36,070 bases of DNA, taken from positions 357,945 through 394,014 of the forward strand of contig NZ_JAAOXD010000007.1 in NCBI RefSeq assembly GCF_014694315.1, given 5' to 3'. Origin of the DNA: Arthrobacter ipis. Lineage in GTDB: Bacteria; Actinomycetota; Actinomycetes; Actinomycetales; Micrococcaceae. The notes beneath the pieces were generated by a model, which searched no databases, was not told where the DNA came from, and saw only the letters and a program-made list of their open reading frames with translations. The position numbers and the translations under genes were made by a program. This document shows, one piece after another, positions 23,901-33,739 of the stretch (its first letter is position 1; each line of letters begins with the position of its first letter).

Positions 23901-25427
23901 ATGCACGGAGCTGTAAGCGACAAATCCGACACAAAAACGGAAAGCGCGGCCCTGCCCGGCAGCAGCTCGGACGCCACCAAGGACGGTCCGAAGGATGCCA
24001 CCAAGTACGACTTCATGGTGGTCTCCAACCGCCTGCCGGTGGACCGCTGCGCCCCCGGCGAGCCGGGCGACGACGGCTCCGGCTGGCGGCGCTCCCCCGG
24101 CGGCCTGGTCACCGCCCTTGCTCCCATGATGACCAGGACAGACGGCGCCTGGGTGGGCTGGCACGGTGCCGCGGACGAGACAGTGGAGCCATTCAGCCAC
24201 GGCGGCATGGACCTTGTCCCGGTCCAGCTCAGCAGCGACGACGTTGAGCTGTATTACGAAGGCTTTTCCAACGCGACGCTGTGGCCCCTCTACCACGATG
24301 TCATCGCCCCGCCGGAGTTTCACAGAACCTGGTGGGACGCCTACCGCACGGTGAACAAAAGGTTCGCCGACGCCGTCGTCCGTACTGCCGATGAGGGCGC
24401 AACCGTCTGGGTGCAGGACTACCAGCTCCAGCTGGTGCCGCGGATGCTGCGCCAGGCCCGGCCGGACCTGAGGATCGGGTTCTTCAACCACATCCCGTTC
24501 CCGCCGCCGGAGATTTTCGCGCAGCTCCCCTGGCGCCAGGCCATCATCGACGGCCTGCTGGGGGCCGACCTGGTGGGCTTCCAGCGCAGCAGCGACGCCG
24601 GCAACTTCATGCGTTCGGCCCGGCGATTCCTGGGCGCCAGCGTCAAGCAGCAGCAGGTCCACGTCAAGGACGCCGACGGCGATCTCACCCACATCGCCCG
24701 CGCCCAGGCCTTCCCCATTTCCATCGATGTCCAGCACATCACCGAACTGGCGAAGAACCCTGAGATCATTGAACGCGCCCGCCAGATCCGGCAGGACCTC
24801 GGCAACCCCAAGACCATCCTGCTCGGCGTGGACAGGCTGGACTACACGAAGGGCATCGGCCACCGCCTCAAGGCCTACGAGGAGCTCCTGAACGAGGGCA
24901 AGCTCAAGGTGGGCGACGCGACGCTGATCCAGGTTGCCAGCCCCAGCCGCGAGCGCGTGGAGCAGTACCGGCTCCTGCGTGAAGAGGTCGAGGGCACCGT
25001 GGGCCACATCAACGGCACCTACGACACCATCGAGAACACAGCCGTTCGCTACCTGCACCACAGCTACCCGGTGGAAGAGATGGTGGCGCTCTACCTGGCG
25101 GCCGACGTCATGCTGGTCACGGCGCTGCGCGACGGCATGAACCTCGTCGCCAAGGAGTACGTCACGGCCCGCACCGGCAACGACGGCGCCCTGGTGCTCA
25201 GCGAATTCGCCGGGGCCGCGGACCAGCTCAAGCAGGCGCTGCTGATGAACCCGCACGACATCGACGGACTCAAGGATGCCGTGATGCGGGCCGTCAACAT
25301 GCCCCCCAAGGAAGCGGCCCGCCGCATGCGCTCCATGCGCAAGCAGATCCTGGACCACGACGTCGACCACTGGTCCGCCGACTTCCTGAACGCCCTGAAC
25401 GAGAAGGTAATCCGCGATGACTCCTGA
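23901..25427 (+). CDS. otsA: Trehalose-6-phosphate synthase (UDP-forming), GT20
   Basis: A 508-aa glycosyltransferase that transfers glucose from UDP-glucose to glucose-6-phosphate. Conserved GT20 blocks: VVSNRLPV and RRSPGGLVTAL at the N-terminus, WVQDYQLQLVP, IGFFNHIPFPPPEIF, LLGADLVGFQ, GVDRLDYTKGI and ALRDGMNLVAKEYV. A ~35-residue polar N-terminal extension precedes the catalytic domain. GGGAG lies six bases before the ATG. The next gene, otsB, overlaps by 11 bp, so the two-step trehalose pathway is translationally coupled. It supports osmotic and desiccation tolerance. Confidence 0.96.
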   Translation: MHGAVSDKSDTKTESAALPGSSSDATKDGPKDATKYDFMVVSNRLPVDRCAPGEPGDDGSGWRRSPGGLVTALAPMMTRTDGAWVGWHGAADETVEPFSHGGMDLVPVQLSSDDVELYYEGFSNATLWPLYHDVIAPPEFHRTWWDAYRTVNKRFADAVVRTADEGATVWVQDYQLQLVPRMLRQARPDLRIGFFNHIPFPPPEIFAQLPWRQAIIDGLLGADLVGFQRSSDAGNFMRSARRFLGASVKQQQVHVKDADGDLTHIARAQAFPISIDVQHITELAKNPEIIERARQIRQDLGNPKTILLGVDRLDYTKGIGHRLKAYEELLNEGKLKVGDATLIQVASPSRERVEQYRLLREEVEGTVGHINGTYDTIENTAVRYLHHSYPVEEMVALYLAADVMLVTALRDGMNLVAKEYVTARTGNDGALVLSEFAGAADQLKQALLMNPHDIDGLKDAVMRAVNMPPKEAARRMRSMRKQILDHDVDHWSADFLNALNEKVIRDDS

Positions 25428-26244
25428 GGCAGAGCACACCGAAGAGGCCGGCAGCACCCGGCTGACGCTGTCCCCCGAACTGCTGGACGCCGTGCGCCGC
25501 ATCGCCGGCACGGACCACCTGCTGGTGGCCATGGACTTCGACGGCACCATCTCCCCCATCGTGGACCACGCCGGGGACGCACGCCCGCTCCCCCGCTCGG
25601 CTGCTGCCTTCGCCGAACTGACCGCTCTACCGCGTACGACGACGGCACTCATCTCCGGGAGGGCACTGGACAGTCTGCGGGCGGTCGCCTCCCCGCCGGA
25701 GGAGACCCTGTTGATCGGCAGCCACGGCGCCGAGGCGTGGCTGGGTCCGGGCTCTGCGCCGCTGACGCTCGACCCCGCGCAGCTGTCGCTCCTCGAGGAG
25801 GTGCGGGACATCCTGACGGAAATAGTGGAACTGGCCCCCGGGACCGTCCTGGAGGAAAAGCCCGCCGGCGTTGTGCTGCACACCCGGCTGGCGGCTGACG
25901 ACGTTGCAGAGGACGCCGTAGCCGCTGCCCGAGCCGCACTCCAGGACCGCCCGGGTGTTTACCTCAAGAACGGAAAACGGGTCCTTGAGACATCCGTGGT
26001 GCATGCGTCCAAGGGTGAAGGCGTTGACTTCCTGCGGCAGGCCACTGGCGCTACGGGCGTGCTTTTCGCTGGCGACGACACCACCGACGAGGACGCCCTG
26101 GCCCGCCTCGGGCAGGACGACCTCGGCGTGAAAGTGGGCCTCGACTTCACCCAGGCACAGTTCCGGGTTGAGGCGCCGGTCCACATCGCCGAACTCCTCG
26201 AGGCGCTGCTGCGGGAACGCCGGAAGGCCGTCACTCCCGCATAG
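25417..26244 (+). CDS. otsB: Trehalose-6-phosphate phosphatase
   Basis: A 275-aa HAD-superfamily phosphatase that converts trehalose-6-phosphate to trehalose. The nucleophile motif is AMDFDGTISPI (Asp40, Asp42), motif II is LISGRAL near residue 80, and the metal-binding motif IV is FAGDDTTDEDAL (219-226). ASKGEGVDFL supplies the motif III lysine. The gene overlaps otsA by 11 bp. About 230 bp of non-coding sequence follow before the next gene. Confidence 0.94.
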   Translation: MTPEAEHTEEAGSTRLTLSPELLDAVRRIAGTDHLLVAMDFDGTISPIVDHAGDARPLPRSAAAFAELTALPRTTTALISGRALDSLRAVASPPEETLLIGSHGAEAWLGPGSAPLTLDPAQLSLLEEVRDILTEIVELAPGTVLEEKPAGVVLHTRLAADDVAEDAVAAARAALQDRPGVYLKNGKRVLETSVVHASKGEGVDFLRQATGATGVLFAGDDTTDEDALARLGQDDLGVKVGLDFTQAQFRVEAPVHIAELLEALLRERRKAVTPA

Positions 26245-26292
26245 CGCGGTGGCAGCCCTGCGGCGCATCTCACTTGTGACGTCCGTAACATT

Positions 26293-26322
26293 TTGTCCGA
26301 TTCGCGATAAATCTGACATACT
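26293..26322 (+). promoter_or_regulatory. Probable promoter of the ABC ATPase gene
   Basis: TTGTCC (26293-26298) and CATACT (26317-26322) are 18 bp apart in a relatively AT-rich stretch, about 150 bp before the ATPase start. This would give a long 5' leader; an inverted repeat AACTGT/ACAGTT (26472-26487) spans the start codon. Confidence 0.45.
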
Positions 26323-26475
26323 CTTCTTTGTGATGTGGCGCACAGGAACCGTGCGGCGTCACTCGATGCTCCTCGGCCCCGGCCGGGGAGTCATCATGTA
26401 GGGCATAACTGAATTACATGAACCATTCACTACGGATCGTCCGGCACGTACCTGCCGGTGAAGGGATTGATAACT

Positions 26476-27558
<1,083 letters not shown>

Positions 27559-27582
27559 TCCCCACCGGCTCCCTAGCCAAAA

Positions 27583-27625
27583 CCCGACGGCGGCCCTCCC
27601 CTAAACCGGAGGGGCCGCCGTCGGG
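27583..27625 (+). terminator. Hairpin after the ABC ATPase gene
   Basis: CCCGACGGCGGCC-CTCC pairs with GGAGGGGCCGCCGTCGGG, with one bulged base and an 8-nt loop, 24 bp after the stop. No U-tract. Confidence 0.8.
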
Positions 27626-27679
27626 CGTTAACCGCTGTCCCCTTTAGGTGCCCCCTGCAAAATACGGAAGAATTGAGTC

Positions 27680-29098
27680 ATGACCGAGGAACACAACGCG
27701 CAGTGGCACGATGAACCCACCGACTACGGGCAGATCGGCAAACTGCCGCGGTTCGAAGCCGCCAGCGCCAACGACGACAAGGCAGCCTCGGTCGCCAGCA
27801 ACCTCAACATCACGGCCGCGGCCGCCGACCCCGAGCTCCTCGACCTGCCCTGGCACATAGCGCTCGAGGACTGGCCGGCGGAAAACCTGGCCGCGCTCCC
27901 CCGCGGTATCTCCCGGCACATCGTGCGGTTCGCCCACCTCGGCGGCTCAGTCATCGCCATCAAGGAAACGTCCGAGCACGTGGCCCGCCACGAATACCAC
28001 ATGCTCCGCAAGCTCGCGCGCCTGGATGTGCCCTGCGTGGAACCCGTCGCCGTCATCACCGGCCGCACCACCCCCGACGGCCGTCCCCTGAACCCGGTCC
28101 TCGTGACCCGCCACCTGAAGTTCTCCATGCCGTACCGCGCGCTCTTCTCGCAGATGCTGCGCAAGGACACGCTCACCCGGCTCATCGACGCCCAGGCGCT
28201 GCTGATGGTCCGCCTGCACCTCATCGGCTTCTACTGGGGCGACGTCTCGCTCTCCAACACCCTGTTCCGCCGGGACGCCGGCGCCTTCGCCGCCTACCTG
28301 GTGGACGCCGAAACCGGTGAACTGTACCCGGACCTTTCCACGGGCCAGCGCGAGTACGACCTGGAGATCGCCCGCGTCAACATCGCCGGTGAACTCATGG
28401 ACCTCCTCGACGGCGGGCTGATCGAGGAGAAGGTGGACCCCGTGGCCACCAGTGAACTCATCATGGAAAGCTACCGTCGCCTCTGGACCGAGCTGACCGC
28501 CAAGGAATCCTTCGAACTGGGCGAGCGCTGGCGCGTCGGCGCCCGCATCCGCCGGCTCAACGAGCTCGGCTTCGACGTCGAAGAGTACGCGATCAAGACC
28601 ACCCAGAACGGCTCTACCATCCAGCTGCAGCCGAAGGTCGTCGACGCCGGCCACCACATGCGCCGCCTGCTGCGCCTGACCGGCCTCGACGCCCAGGAGA
28701 ACCAGGCCCGCCGCCTGCTCAACGACATGGACACCTTCCGGGCCGACAACAACCCGGAGATGGACGAGGAATACAGCGCACACCTGTGGGTCAGCCAGAT
28801 CTTCGAGCCGATCGTCAGGTCCATCCCCCGCGACCTCTCCGGAAAGCTCGAACCCGCCGAAGCCGTGCACGAGGTGCTGGAGCACCGCTGGTACATGTCC
28901 GAAAAGCAGGAACGGCACATCCCGTTGGCCGAGGCCGTCCAGTCCTACATCGACTCCATCCTGCGCCACCGCCGCGACGAGGCCGCCATCATGCTGAACC
29001 CGGACACGGAGCTGCTGAAGATCCTCGCCGTGGAGACCGAGGAATCCCGGTACGGCGCCGATGAGACCGAGGACGACTATCCCGACGCCGACGACTGA
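27680..29098 (+). CDS. DUF4032 domain-containing protein (kinase-like fold)
   Basis: A 472-aa soluble protein of the actinobacterial DUF4032 family. The N-terminal part reads like a degenerate lipopolysaccharide-kinase-type fold: VIAIKETSEHVARHEYHMLRKL resembles the ATP-binding Lys and alphaC Glu region, and RLHLIGFYWGDVSLSNTLF resembles the catalytic loop with a WGD in place of HxD. A C-terminal region (roughly 260-430) is the DUF4032 part, ending in an acidic tail DETEDDYPDADD. Whether it is an active kinase is unknown. The ribosome-binding site is weak. The following amidohydrolase begins 11 nt after its stop, suggesting co-expression. Confidence 0.88.
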   Translation: MTEEHNAQWHDEPTDYGQIGKLPRFEAASANDDKAASVASNLNITAAAADPELLDLPWHIALEDWPAENLAALPRGISRHIVRFAHLGGSVIAIKETSEHVARHEYHMLRKLARLDVPCVEPVAVITGRTTPDGRPLNPVLVTRHLKFSMPYRALFSQMLRKDTLTRLIDAQALLMVRLHLIGFYWGDVSLSNTLFRRDAGAFAAYLVDAETGELYPDLSTGQREYDLEIARVNIAGELMDLLDGGLIEEKVDPVATSELIMESYRRLWTELTAKESFELGERWRVGARIRRLNELGFDVEEYAIKTTQNGSTIQLQPKVVDAGHHMRRLLRLTGLDAQENQARRLLNDMDTFRADNNPEMDEEYSAHLWVSQIFEPIVRSIPRDLSGKLEPAEAVHEVLEHRWYMSEKQERHIPLAEAVQSYIDSILRHRRDEAAIMLNPDTELLKILAVETEESRYGADETEDDYPDADD

Positions 29099-29108
29099 GG
29101 CACTGCGT

Positions 29109-30320
29109 TTGACCACCCTGATCCGCGCCGTCCGGCCGTGGGGACAGTCGCTGAGCGACGTCCTCATTACGGACGGCAAGATCACCGCCGTCGAACCGCA
29201 CCGCCCGGCGAGACCGGCTGCGGCAGCCGTCGTCGAAGGCCGCGGCCGGCTGCTGGTGCCGTCCTTCTCCGACGTCCACGTCCATCTGGACTCCACCCGC
29301 ATCGGGCTGCCTTTTCGCGAGCACACGGGCGGGCCGGGCGTGTGGACCATGATGATGAACGACCGGCTGAACTGGCGCAACGCCGAGGTCCCGCTGCAGG
29401 ACCGCGTCAACAACACCCTCGGCCGAATGATCGCGCGGGGCACCACCCGGGTCCGTTCCTACGCCCAGGTCGATGTGGATTGCCGTCTGGAGCGTTTCGA
29501 CGCCGTCGCGGCAGCCAAGGATCACTTCAAAGACCGGGCCGACGTCGAGATCATCGCCTTCCCGCAGGCCGGTCTCCTGCGGGAGCAGGGCACCATCCCG
29601 CTGATGGAAGAGGCGCTGAAGGCTGGCGCAAACGTCATGGGCGGCATCGATCCGTGCAGTCTGGACCGCGACCCCGCCCGGCACCTCGACATCGTTTTCG
29701 GGCTGGCTGAGAAGTACCAGGTCCCCATCGACATCCACCTGCACGAACCCGGCGAACTGGGTGTCTTCAGCACAGATCTGGTGCTTGAGCGTACCCGCGC
29801 CCTGGGCATGCAGGGCAAGGTGACCATGTCCCACGCCTACCAGCTGGGCAGCGTCTCCGAGGCCACCACGCGGCGGCTGATCGATGAGTTCGCCGACCTG
29901 GATATCTCCATGGCGTCGGTGGCACCGCCAGCAGCCGGCCAGCTCCCCCTCCCGATGCTTGCCGAGGCAGGTGTCCGGGTGGGCCTTGGCGAGGACGGCC
30001 AGCGCGACTACTGGTCCCCATACGGAAACACGGACATGCTGGACCGCACCTGGCAGCTGGCCTTCACGCACGGCTTCCGCAGGGACGAACTGATCGGGCA
30101 CTGCCTTGCCATCGCCACGGTCGGCGGCGCCAGCGTCCTGGACCCGTCAGCGACGCGGCTCAATAGCACGGCGCACCGCCCCGGCCTTGCCGCGGGCGAC
30201 CCCGCCGAGCTGCTGCTGCTCGACGGCGAGACGGTGGCCTCCGCGGTCATGGACCGGGGCACCGACCGCACCGTGATCCACCGGGGCAGGGTTGTCGCCG
30301 ATGGCCTGGAACTGGTCTAG
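29109..30320 (+). CDS. Amidohydrolase family protein, cytosine-deaminase-like
   Basis: A 403-aa metal-dependent hydrolase of the amidohydrolase superfamily. Metal and catalytic motifs are SDVHVHLDS (HxH), DIHLHEPGELG, TMSHAYQLG and GLGEDGQRDYWSPYG, in the order seen in cytosine deaminase and related CodA-like enzymes; the last replaces the usual HDD/HDN with GED, so the substrate may differ. The C-terminal ADPAELLLLDGE strand is typical. The TTG at 29109 was chosen because GAGG lies 8 nt upstream; ATG 29061 would overlap the DUF4032 gene by 38 bp and has no site. It likely acts on a heterocyclic base or amide. Confidence 0.85.
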   Translation: MTTLIRAVRPWGQSLSDVLITDGKITAVEPHRPARPAAAAVVEGRGRLLVPSFSDVHVHLDSTRIGLPFREHTGGPGVWTMMMNDRLNWRNAEVPLQDRVNNTLGRMIARGTTRVRSYAQVDVDCRLERFDAVAAAKDHFKDRADVEIIAFPQAGLLREQGTIPLMEEALKAGANVMGGIDPCSLDRDPARHLDIVFGLAEKYQVPIDIHLHEPGELGVFSTDLVLERTRALGMQGKVTMSHAYQLGSVSEATTRRLIDEFADLDISMASVAPPAAGQLPLPMLAEAGVRVGLGEDGQRDYWSPYGNTDMLDRTWQLAFTHGFRRDELIGHCLAIATVGGASVLDPSATRLNSTAHRPGLAAGDPAELLLLDGETVASAVMDRGTDRTVIHRGRVVADGLELV

Positions 30321-30389
30321 GGCTGCCGGGGGCTCCGCCGCCCTCCGTTGGATTGCCTTCCGCTGGATCGCCCTCCGTCAGACCCTCCG

Positions 30390-31760
30390 TTAGATCGCCT
30401 TGCCCGGGTTCAGGATGCCGGCGGGATCGAAGAGGCTCTTGATCCGGCGCTGCAGCTCGCGGAGCGGCTCCGGCTGCTCGAGGCCCAGCCAGCGCAGCTT
30501 GTACTGCCCCACGCCGTGCTCGCCCGTGATGGTCCCGCCCATTTCCAGGGCTGCCACGATGGACGCATCGAGCGCCGTGTTCAGGCGAAGCATGGCACCG
30601 GCGTCCACCTCATCGTTCACGCGGTCAATCCAGAACGTGGGGTGCAGGTTCCCGTCCCCTGCGTGGGCCACCACCTTCAGCCTGACATCGTGGGCCCCGG
30701 ACAGCGCTTCGAGCGCCGCCACGTAGTCCACCAGACTGGAACGCGGCACGGCAACGTCCTCGCCCACGCGGTACTGGTCATCCACCTCGACGCCCCTGCT
30801 GTTGCGCCGCAGTTCCACCAGATGCTCAGCCTCGGCGCTGGCCTCGGTGGTGACCACCGCGCCGCCGGCCGCCAGCACTTCACGCACGACGTCGGCCTCG
30901 GCCGCCGCCCCGAAGCCGTCCGTCTGGACCAGGAGCAGCGAAGCTCCGCGCGAGGCAAGATCCGAGCCGTGCAGCTCGTCCAGCTGGGCCAGCGATCCGC
31001 CGTCGAGCAGTTCCATGATGGCCGGCTGCACGCGGGCCTTGCCCACGGCGAGCACGCCGGCCGCCGCCTGCCGGAAGCCGGGGTAGAACGCGGCGATGGT
31101 GTGCACCTCGCGGGGCAGGTACTTGAGCCGAACCGTTGCGCCGACCACGATGCCCAGCGTGCCCTCCGACCCCACGAACAGCCCGGTCAGGTCGTAGCCC
31201 GCCACGCCTTTGAAAGTCTGGTGCCCTGTGTGGAGGAGCGAGCCGTCCGCGAGAACCACGTCCAGGGCCAGCACGGAATCCCGTGTCACGCCGTACTTGG
31301 CACACCGCAGGCCGCCGGCGTTGGTGGCCACGTTGCCACCGATGGTGGAGATCCTGAAACTTGCAGGATCCGGAGCGAACATGAGCCCGTGCGCCGCGGC
31401 GGCGTCGTTCAGGTCGGCGTTGATAACGCCAGGCTCGACGACGGCGGTCTCGTCGTCCGCGTTCAGCTCCAGGATGCGGTTCATCCGTTCCAGGCCAAGG
31501 ACAACGCACCCTTCGCTGGCATGGGCGCCTCCCGAGACTCCGGTCCCGGCACCGCGGGGCACCAGCGGCACGTTCCGGGCGGCGCAGGCTTTGACGGTGG
31601 CCTGGACGTCGTCGACGGACTCTGCCAGAACCACGGCGGCCGGCAGCCGGTAGTCCACCACCGGGGCCTGGTCCACCGCGTACACAGCGAGTGCGGCCTC
31701 GTCCCGGAGAACCTTCCGCGGCCCCAGGATTGATGTCAGTTCGTCGGCGATGCTGCCCAT
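30390..31760 (-). CDS. FAD-binding oxidase, GlcD/D-lactate dehydrogenase family
   Basis: A 456-aa flavoprotein with a PCMH-type FAD-binding domain (PLVPRGAGTGVSGGA, TIGGNVATNAGG, FVGSEGTLGIV) and a C-terminal FAD-oxidase_C domain (VVAHAGDGNLHPTF, TITGEHGVGQYK, FDPAGILNPGK). The GNLHP and GEHGVG motifs provide the substrate and metal ligands in glycolate oxidase GlcD and D-2-hydroxyacid dehydrogenases, so it oxidises a 2-hydroxy acid such as glycolate or D-lactate. No GlcE/GlcF partner is present here, favouring a stand-alone D-2-hydroxyacid dehydrogenase. ATG 31760 has GGGAG 4-5 nt upstream. It is divergent from the alpha-glucosidase. Confidence 0.93.
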   Translation of the reverse strand: MGSIADELTSILGPRKVLRDEAALAVYAVDQAPVVDYRLPAAVVLAESVDDVQATVKACAARNVPLVPRGAGTGVSGGAHASEGCVVLGLERMNRILELNADDETAVVEPGVINADLNDAAAAHGLMFAPDPASFRISTIGGNVATNAGGLRCAKYGVTRDSVLALDVVLADGSLLHTGHQTFKGVAGYDLTGLFVGSEGTLGIVVGATVRLKYLPREVHTIAAFYPGFRQAAAGVLAVGKARVQPAIMELLDGGSLAQLDELHGSDLASRGASLLLVQTDGFGAAAEADVVREVLAAGGAVVTTEASAEAEHLVELRRNSRGVEVDDQYRVGEDVAVPRSSLVDYVAALEALSGAHDVRLKVVAHAGDGNLHPTFWIDRVNDEVDAGAMLRLNTALDASIVAALEMGGTITGEHGVGQYKLRWLGLEQPEPLRELQRRIKSLFDPAGILNPGKAI

Positions 31761-31860
31761 GGGTCTCCCGTCCAATTTCTTTGCTTCAGTCTAGATGTCA
31801 TGTGGACCACACCACGGGCCCCTTTGGCTCGATCGCAGGAGGGGCTGTTGGGCCCGATGC

Positions 31861-31874
31861 TGGAAGCGTTTCCA
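31861..31874. promoter_or_regulatory. LacI-type operator, distal
   Basis: TGGAAGCGTTTCCA matches the LacI/CcpA-family consensus TGNAANCGNTTNCA, with the central CG the LacI minor-groove leucine prefers. It is 79 bp centre-to-centre from the proximal operator at 31940. Confidence 0.75.
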
Positions 31875-31939
31875 ATTTCGTCTCTTGGCGTGACCGCATG
31901 GCTCCGTGCCGTGACCACAATTGTCAATCATTTGAATGG

Positions 31940-31953
31940 TGTAAGCGCTTTCA
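31940..31953. promoter_or_regulatory. LacI-type operator, proximal
   Basis: TGTAAGCGCTTTCA fits the same LacI-family consensus, one mismatch from a perfect palindrome. It overlaps the predicted -35 region of the alpha-glucosidase promoter, so binding should repress. Confidence 0.8.
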
Positions 31954-31978
31954 TTAGTTGCCCTCCCGCCTCTAAGAT
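31950..31978 (+). promoter_or_regulatory. Probable promoter giving a leaderless alpha-glucosidase mRNA
   Basis: TTCATT (31950-31955) and TAAGAT (31973-31978) are 17 bp apart. The ATG at 31985 begins seven bases past the -10 box, the usual transcription-start distance, and no Shine-Dalgarno sequence precedes it, so the mRNA may begin at or next to the start codon. Confidence 0.5.
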
Positions 31979-31984
31979 TGGCCA

Positions 31985-33736
31985 ATGTCTGTTGACTCGT
32001 TTCTGCACTCGGCGTCGCCGCTGGCCGGTGTCCGGACGCCCATCCATGCCCCGGACAACGCGCACGGCTGGTGGCGGTCAGCTGTCATCTACCAGGTGTA
32101 CCCGCGCTCCTTCCGGGACATGAACGGTGACGGCATCGGTGACCTCGCGGGGATCACCGCCGAGATGCCGCAGCTTGCCGAGCTCAACGTGGACGCTGTC
32201 TGGCTTTCGCCCTTCTACCGCTCACCGCAGCGCGACGCCGGATACGACGTCAGCGACTACTGCGACGTCGACCCGATCTTCGGCACGCTCGGGGACTTCG
32301 ACGGCCTGGTGGCTGAGGCGAACCGCCTGGGCCTGCGCGTCATCGTGGACCTGGTTCCTAATCACTGCTCCGACCAGCACCGCGATTTCCAAGCCGCGCT
32401 GGCGGCCGGCGCGGGCAGCCCCGAACGGGAGATGTTCATCTTCCGGGACGGCCAGGGCGCCGAGGGCAACGAACCGCCCAACAACTGGGAATCGCACTTC
32501 GGCGGTTCCGCCTGGACCCGCGTCACCGAACCCGATGGCGCTCCAGGCCAGTGGTTCCTGCACCTCTTTGATTCATCGCAGCCGGACTTCAACTGGGACA
32601 ACCAGGCCGTGCATGACGAGTTCGAACGCATCCTGCGTTTCTGGCTGGACCGGGGCGTCTCCGGCTTCCGCGTGGACGTTGCGCACGCCCTGGTCAAGGC
32701 CCCGGGCCTTCCCGCCTGGGGCGGGCGCGCGGATGGCAGCAGCTCCGACGGCTTCCCCGGACACGAGGCACCGATGTTCGGCCAGCCGGCCCTGCACGAC
32801 ATCTACCGCGCTTGGCGCGAAATTCTCGAGGAGTACGGCCCCGACCGCATACTCTGCGCGGAAGCCAACGTGGACCCCCTCCCACGGCTGGCCCACTGGG
32901 TCCGGCCCGACGAAATGCACCAGGCCTTCAACTTTCCCTACCTCCACGCGGGCCTGGACCTCCCCCGCCTGCGCCACATCGTCACCGAGTCCCTGACGTC
33001 CCTGGATGCCGTGGGTGCCCCCAGCACCTGGGTGCTGTCCAACCACGACGTCGTCCGGCACGCCACCCGCTTCGGGTACGACTGGTCGGGGCCACGGGAC
33101 GGGGACGGCATCGGCCCCCAGGACCCCCAGCCGGACGAGGAGCTGGGCAGGACCCGGGCCGCCGCGGCGTCTATGTTCATGCTGGGGCTTCCCGGCGGCG
33201 CCTACCTGTACCAGGGCGAAGAACTTGGACTGCCTGATGGCATCGATATCCCGGACCACCAGCGGCAGGACCCGACATTTGCGCGCACCGGCGGCGCCCG
33301 GCTGGGACGCGATGGATGCAGGGTCCCGCTGCCGTGGAAGGCATCCGAACGCCACAGTGGCTTCGGCGACGGCGACCAGCCCTGGCTCCCGCAGCCGGAG
33401 AGCTTCGCGAAACTGGCGCGGGATGCCCAAGCAGGGGACCCGTCGTCGCACTTGAACCTGTACCGCCGCATGCTGACTGTCCGCGGGGAACTGGACCTTG
33501 GGCGCGGTTCCCTCGCCTGGGCTGAGGAATGGTGCACCGCGTCGTCCCTGGCATTCCTCAACGGGGACATCCTGGTGGTCATGAACACGGGTCGCGATCC
33601 TCTGGAACTGCCCGCCGGCGAGGTCGTGCTCCGCAGTTCGCCGCGCTTGGGCGTTGGCGAGGAGGACCAGCGGTTCGGCTTGGGCCCGGGGGAAACCGTC
33701 TGGCTGCGGATCTCTGCAGAGGCACCGGCGATCTGA
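31985..33736 (+). CDS. Alpha-glucosidase, GH13 family
   Basis: A 583-aa cytoplasmic glycoside hydrolase cleaving alpha-linked gluco-oligosaccharides. GH13 regions are present in order: DLVPNHCSD (122-130), GFRVDVAHAL with nucleophile Asp231, ILCAEANV with acid/base Glu293, and LSNHDVVRH with Asp355. The N-terminal WWRSAVIYQVYPRSFRDMNGDGIGDL is the standard alpha-glucosidase/oligo-1,6-glucosidase opening. It could also act on sucrose or trehalulose, since the region-II residues do not settle the linkage. It is preceded by two LacI operators and followed 3 nt later by its likely regulator. The start lacks a ribosome-binding site and may be leaderless. Confidence 0.94.
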   Translation: MSVDSFLHSASPLAGVRTPIHAPDNAHGWWRSAVIYQVYPRSFRDMNGDGIGDLAGITAEMPQLAELNVDAVWLSPFYRSPQRDAGYDVSDYCDVDPIFGTLGDFDGLVAEANRLGLRVIVDLVPNHCSDQHRDFQAALAAGAGSPEREMFIFRDGQGAEGNEPPNNWESHFGGSAWTRVTEPDGAPGQWFLHLFDSSQPDFNWDNQAVHDEFERILRFWLDRGVSGFRVDVAHALVKAPGLPAWGGRADGSSSDGFPGHEAPMFGQPALHDIYRAWREILEEYGPDRILCAEANVDPLPRLAHWVRPDEMHQAFNFPYLHAGLDLPRLRHIVTESLTSLDAVGAPSTWVLSNHDVVRHATRFGYDWSGPRDGDGIGPQDPQPDEELGRTRAAAASMFMLGLPGGAYLYQGEELGLPDGIDIPDHQRQDPTFARTGGARLGRDGCRVPLPWKASERHSGFGDGDQPWLPQPESFAKLARDAQAGDPSSHLNLYRRMLTVRGELDLGRGSLAWAEEWCTASSLAFLNGDILVVMNTGRDPLELPAGEVVLRSSPRLGVGEEDQRFGLGPGETVWLRISAEAPAI

Positions 33737-33739
33737 GCC

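Noticed and set aside
23722..23934. Upstream extension of the DsbA-like protein
   Set aside because: It crosses the otsA start region; ATG 23721 has a good ribosome-binding site and begins a typical cytoplasmic tail.
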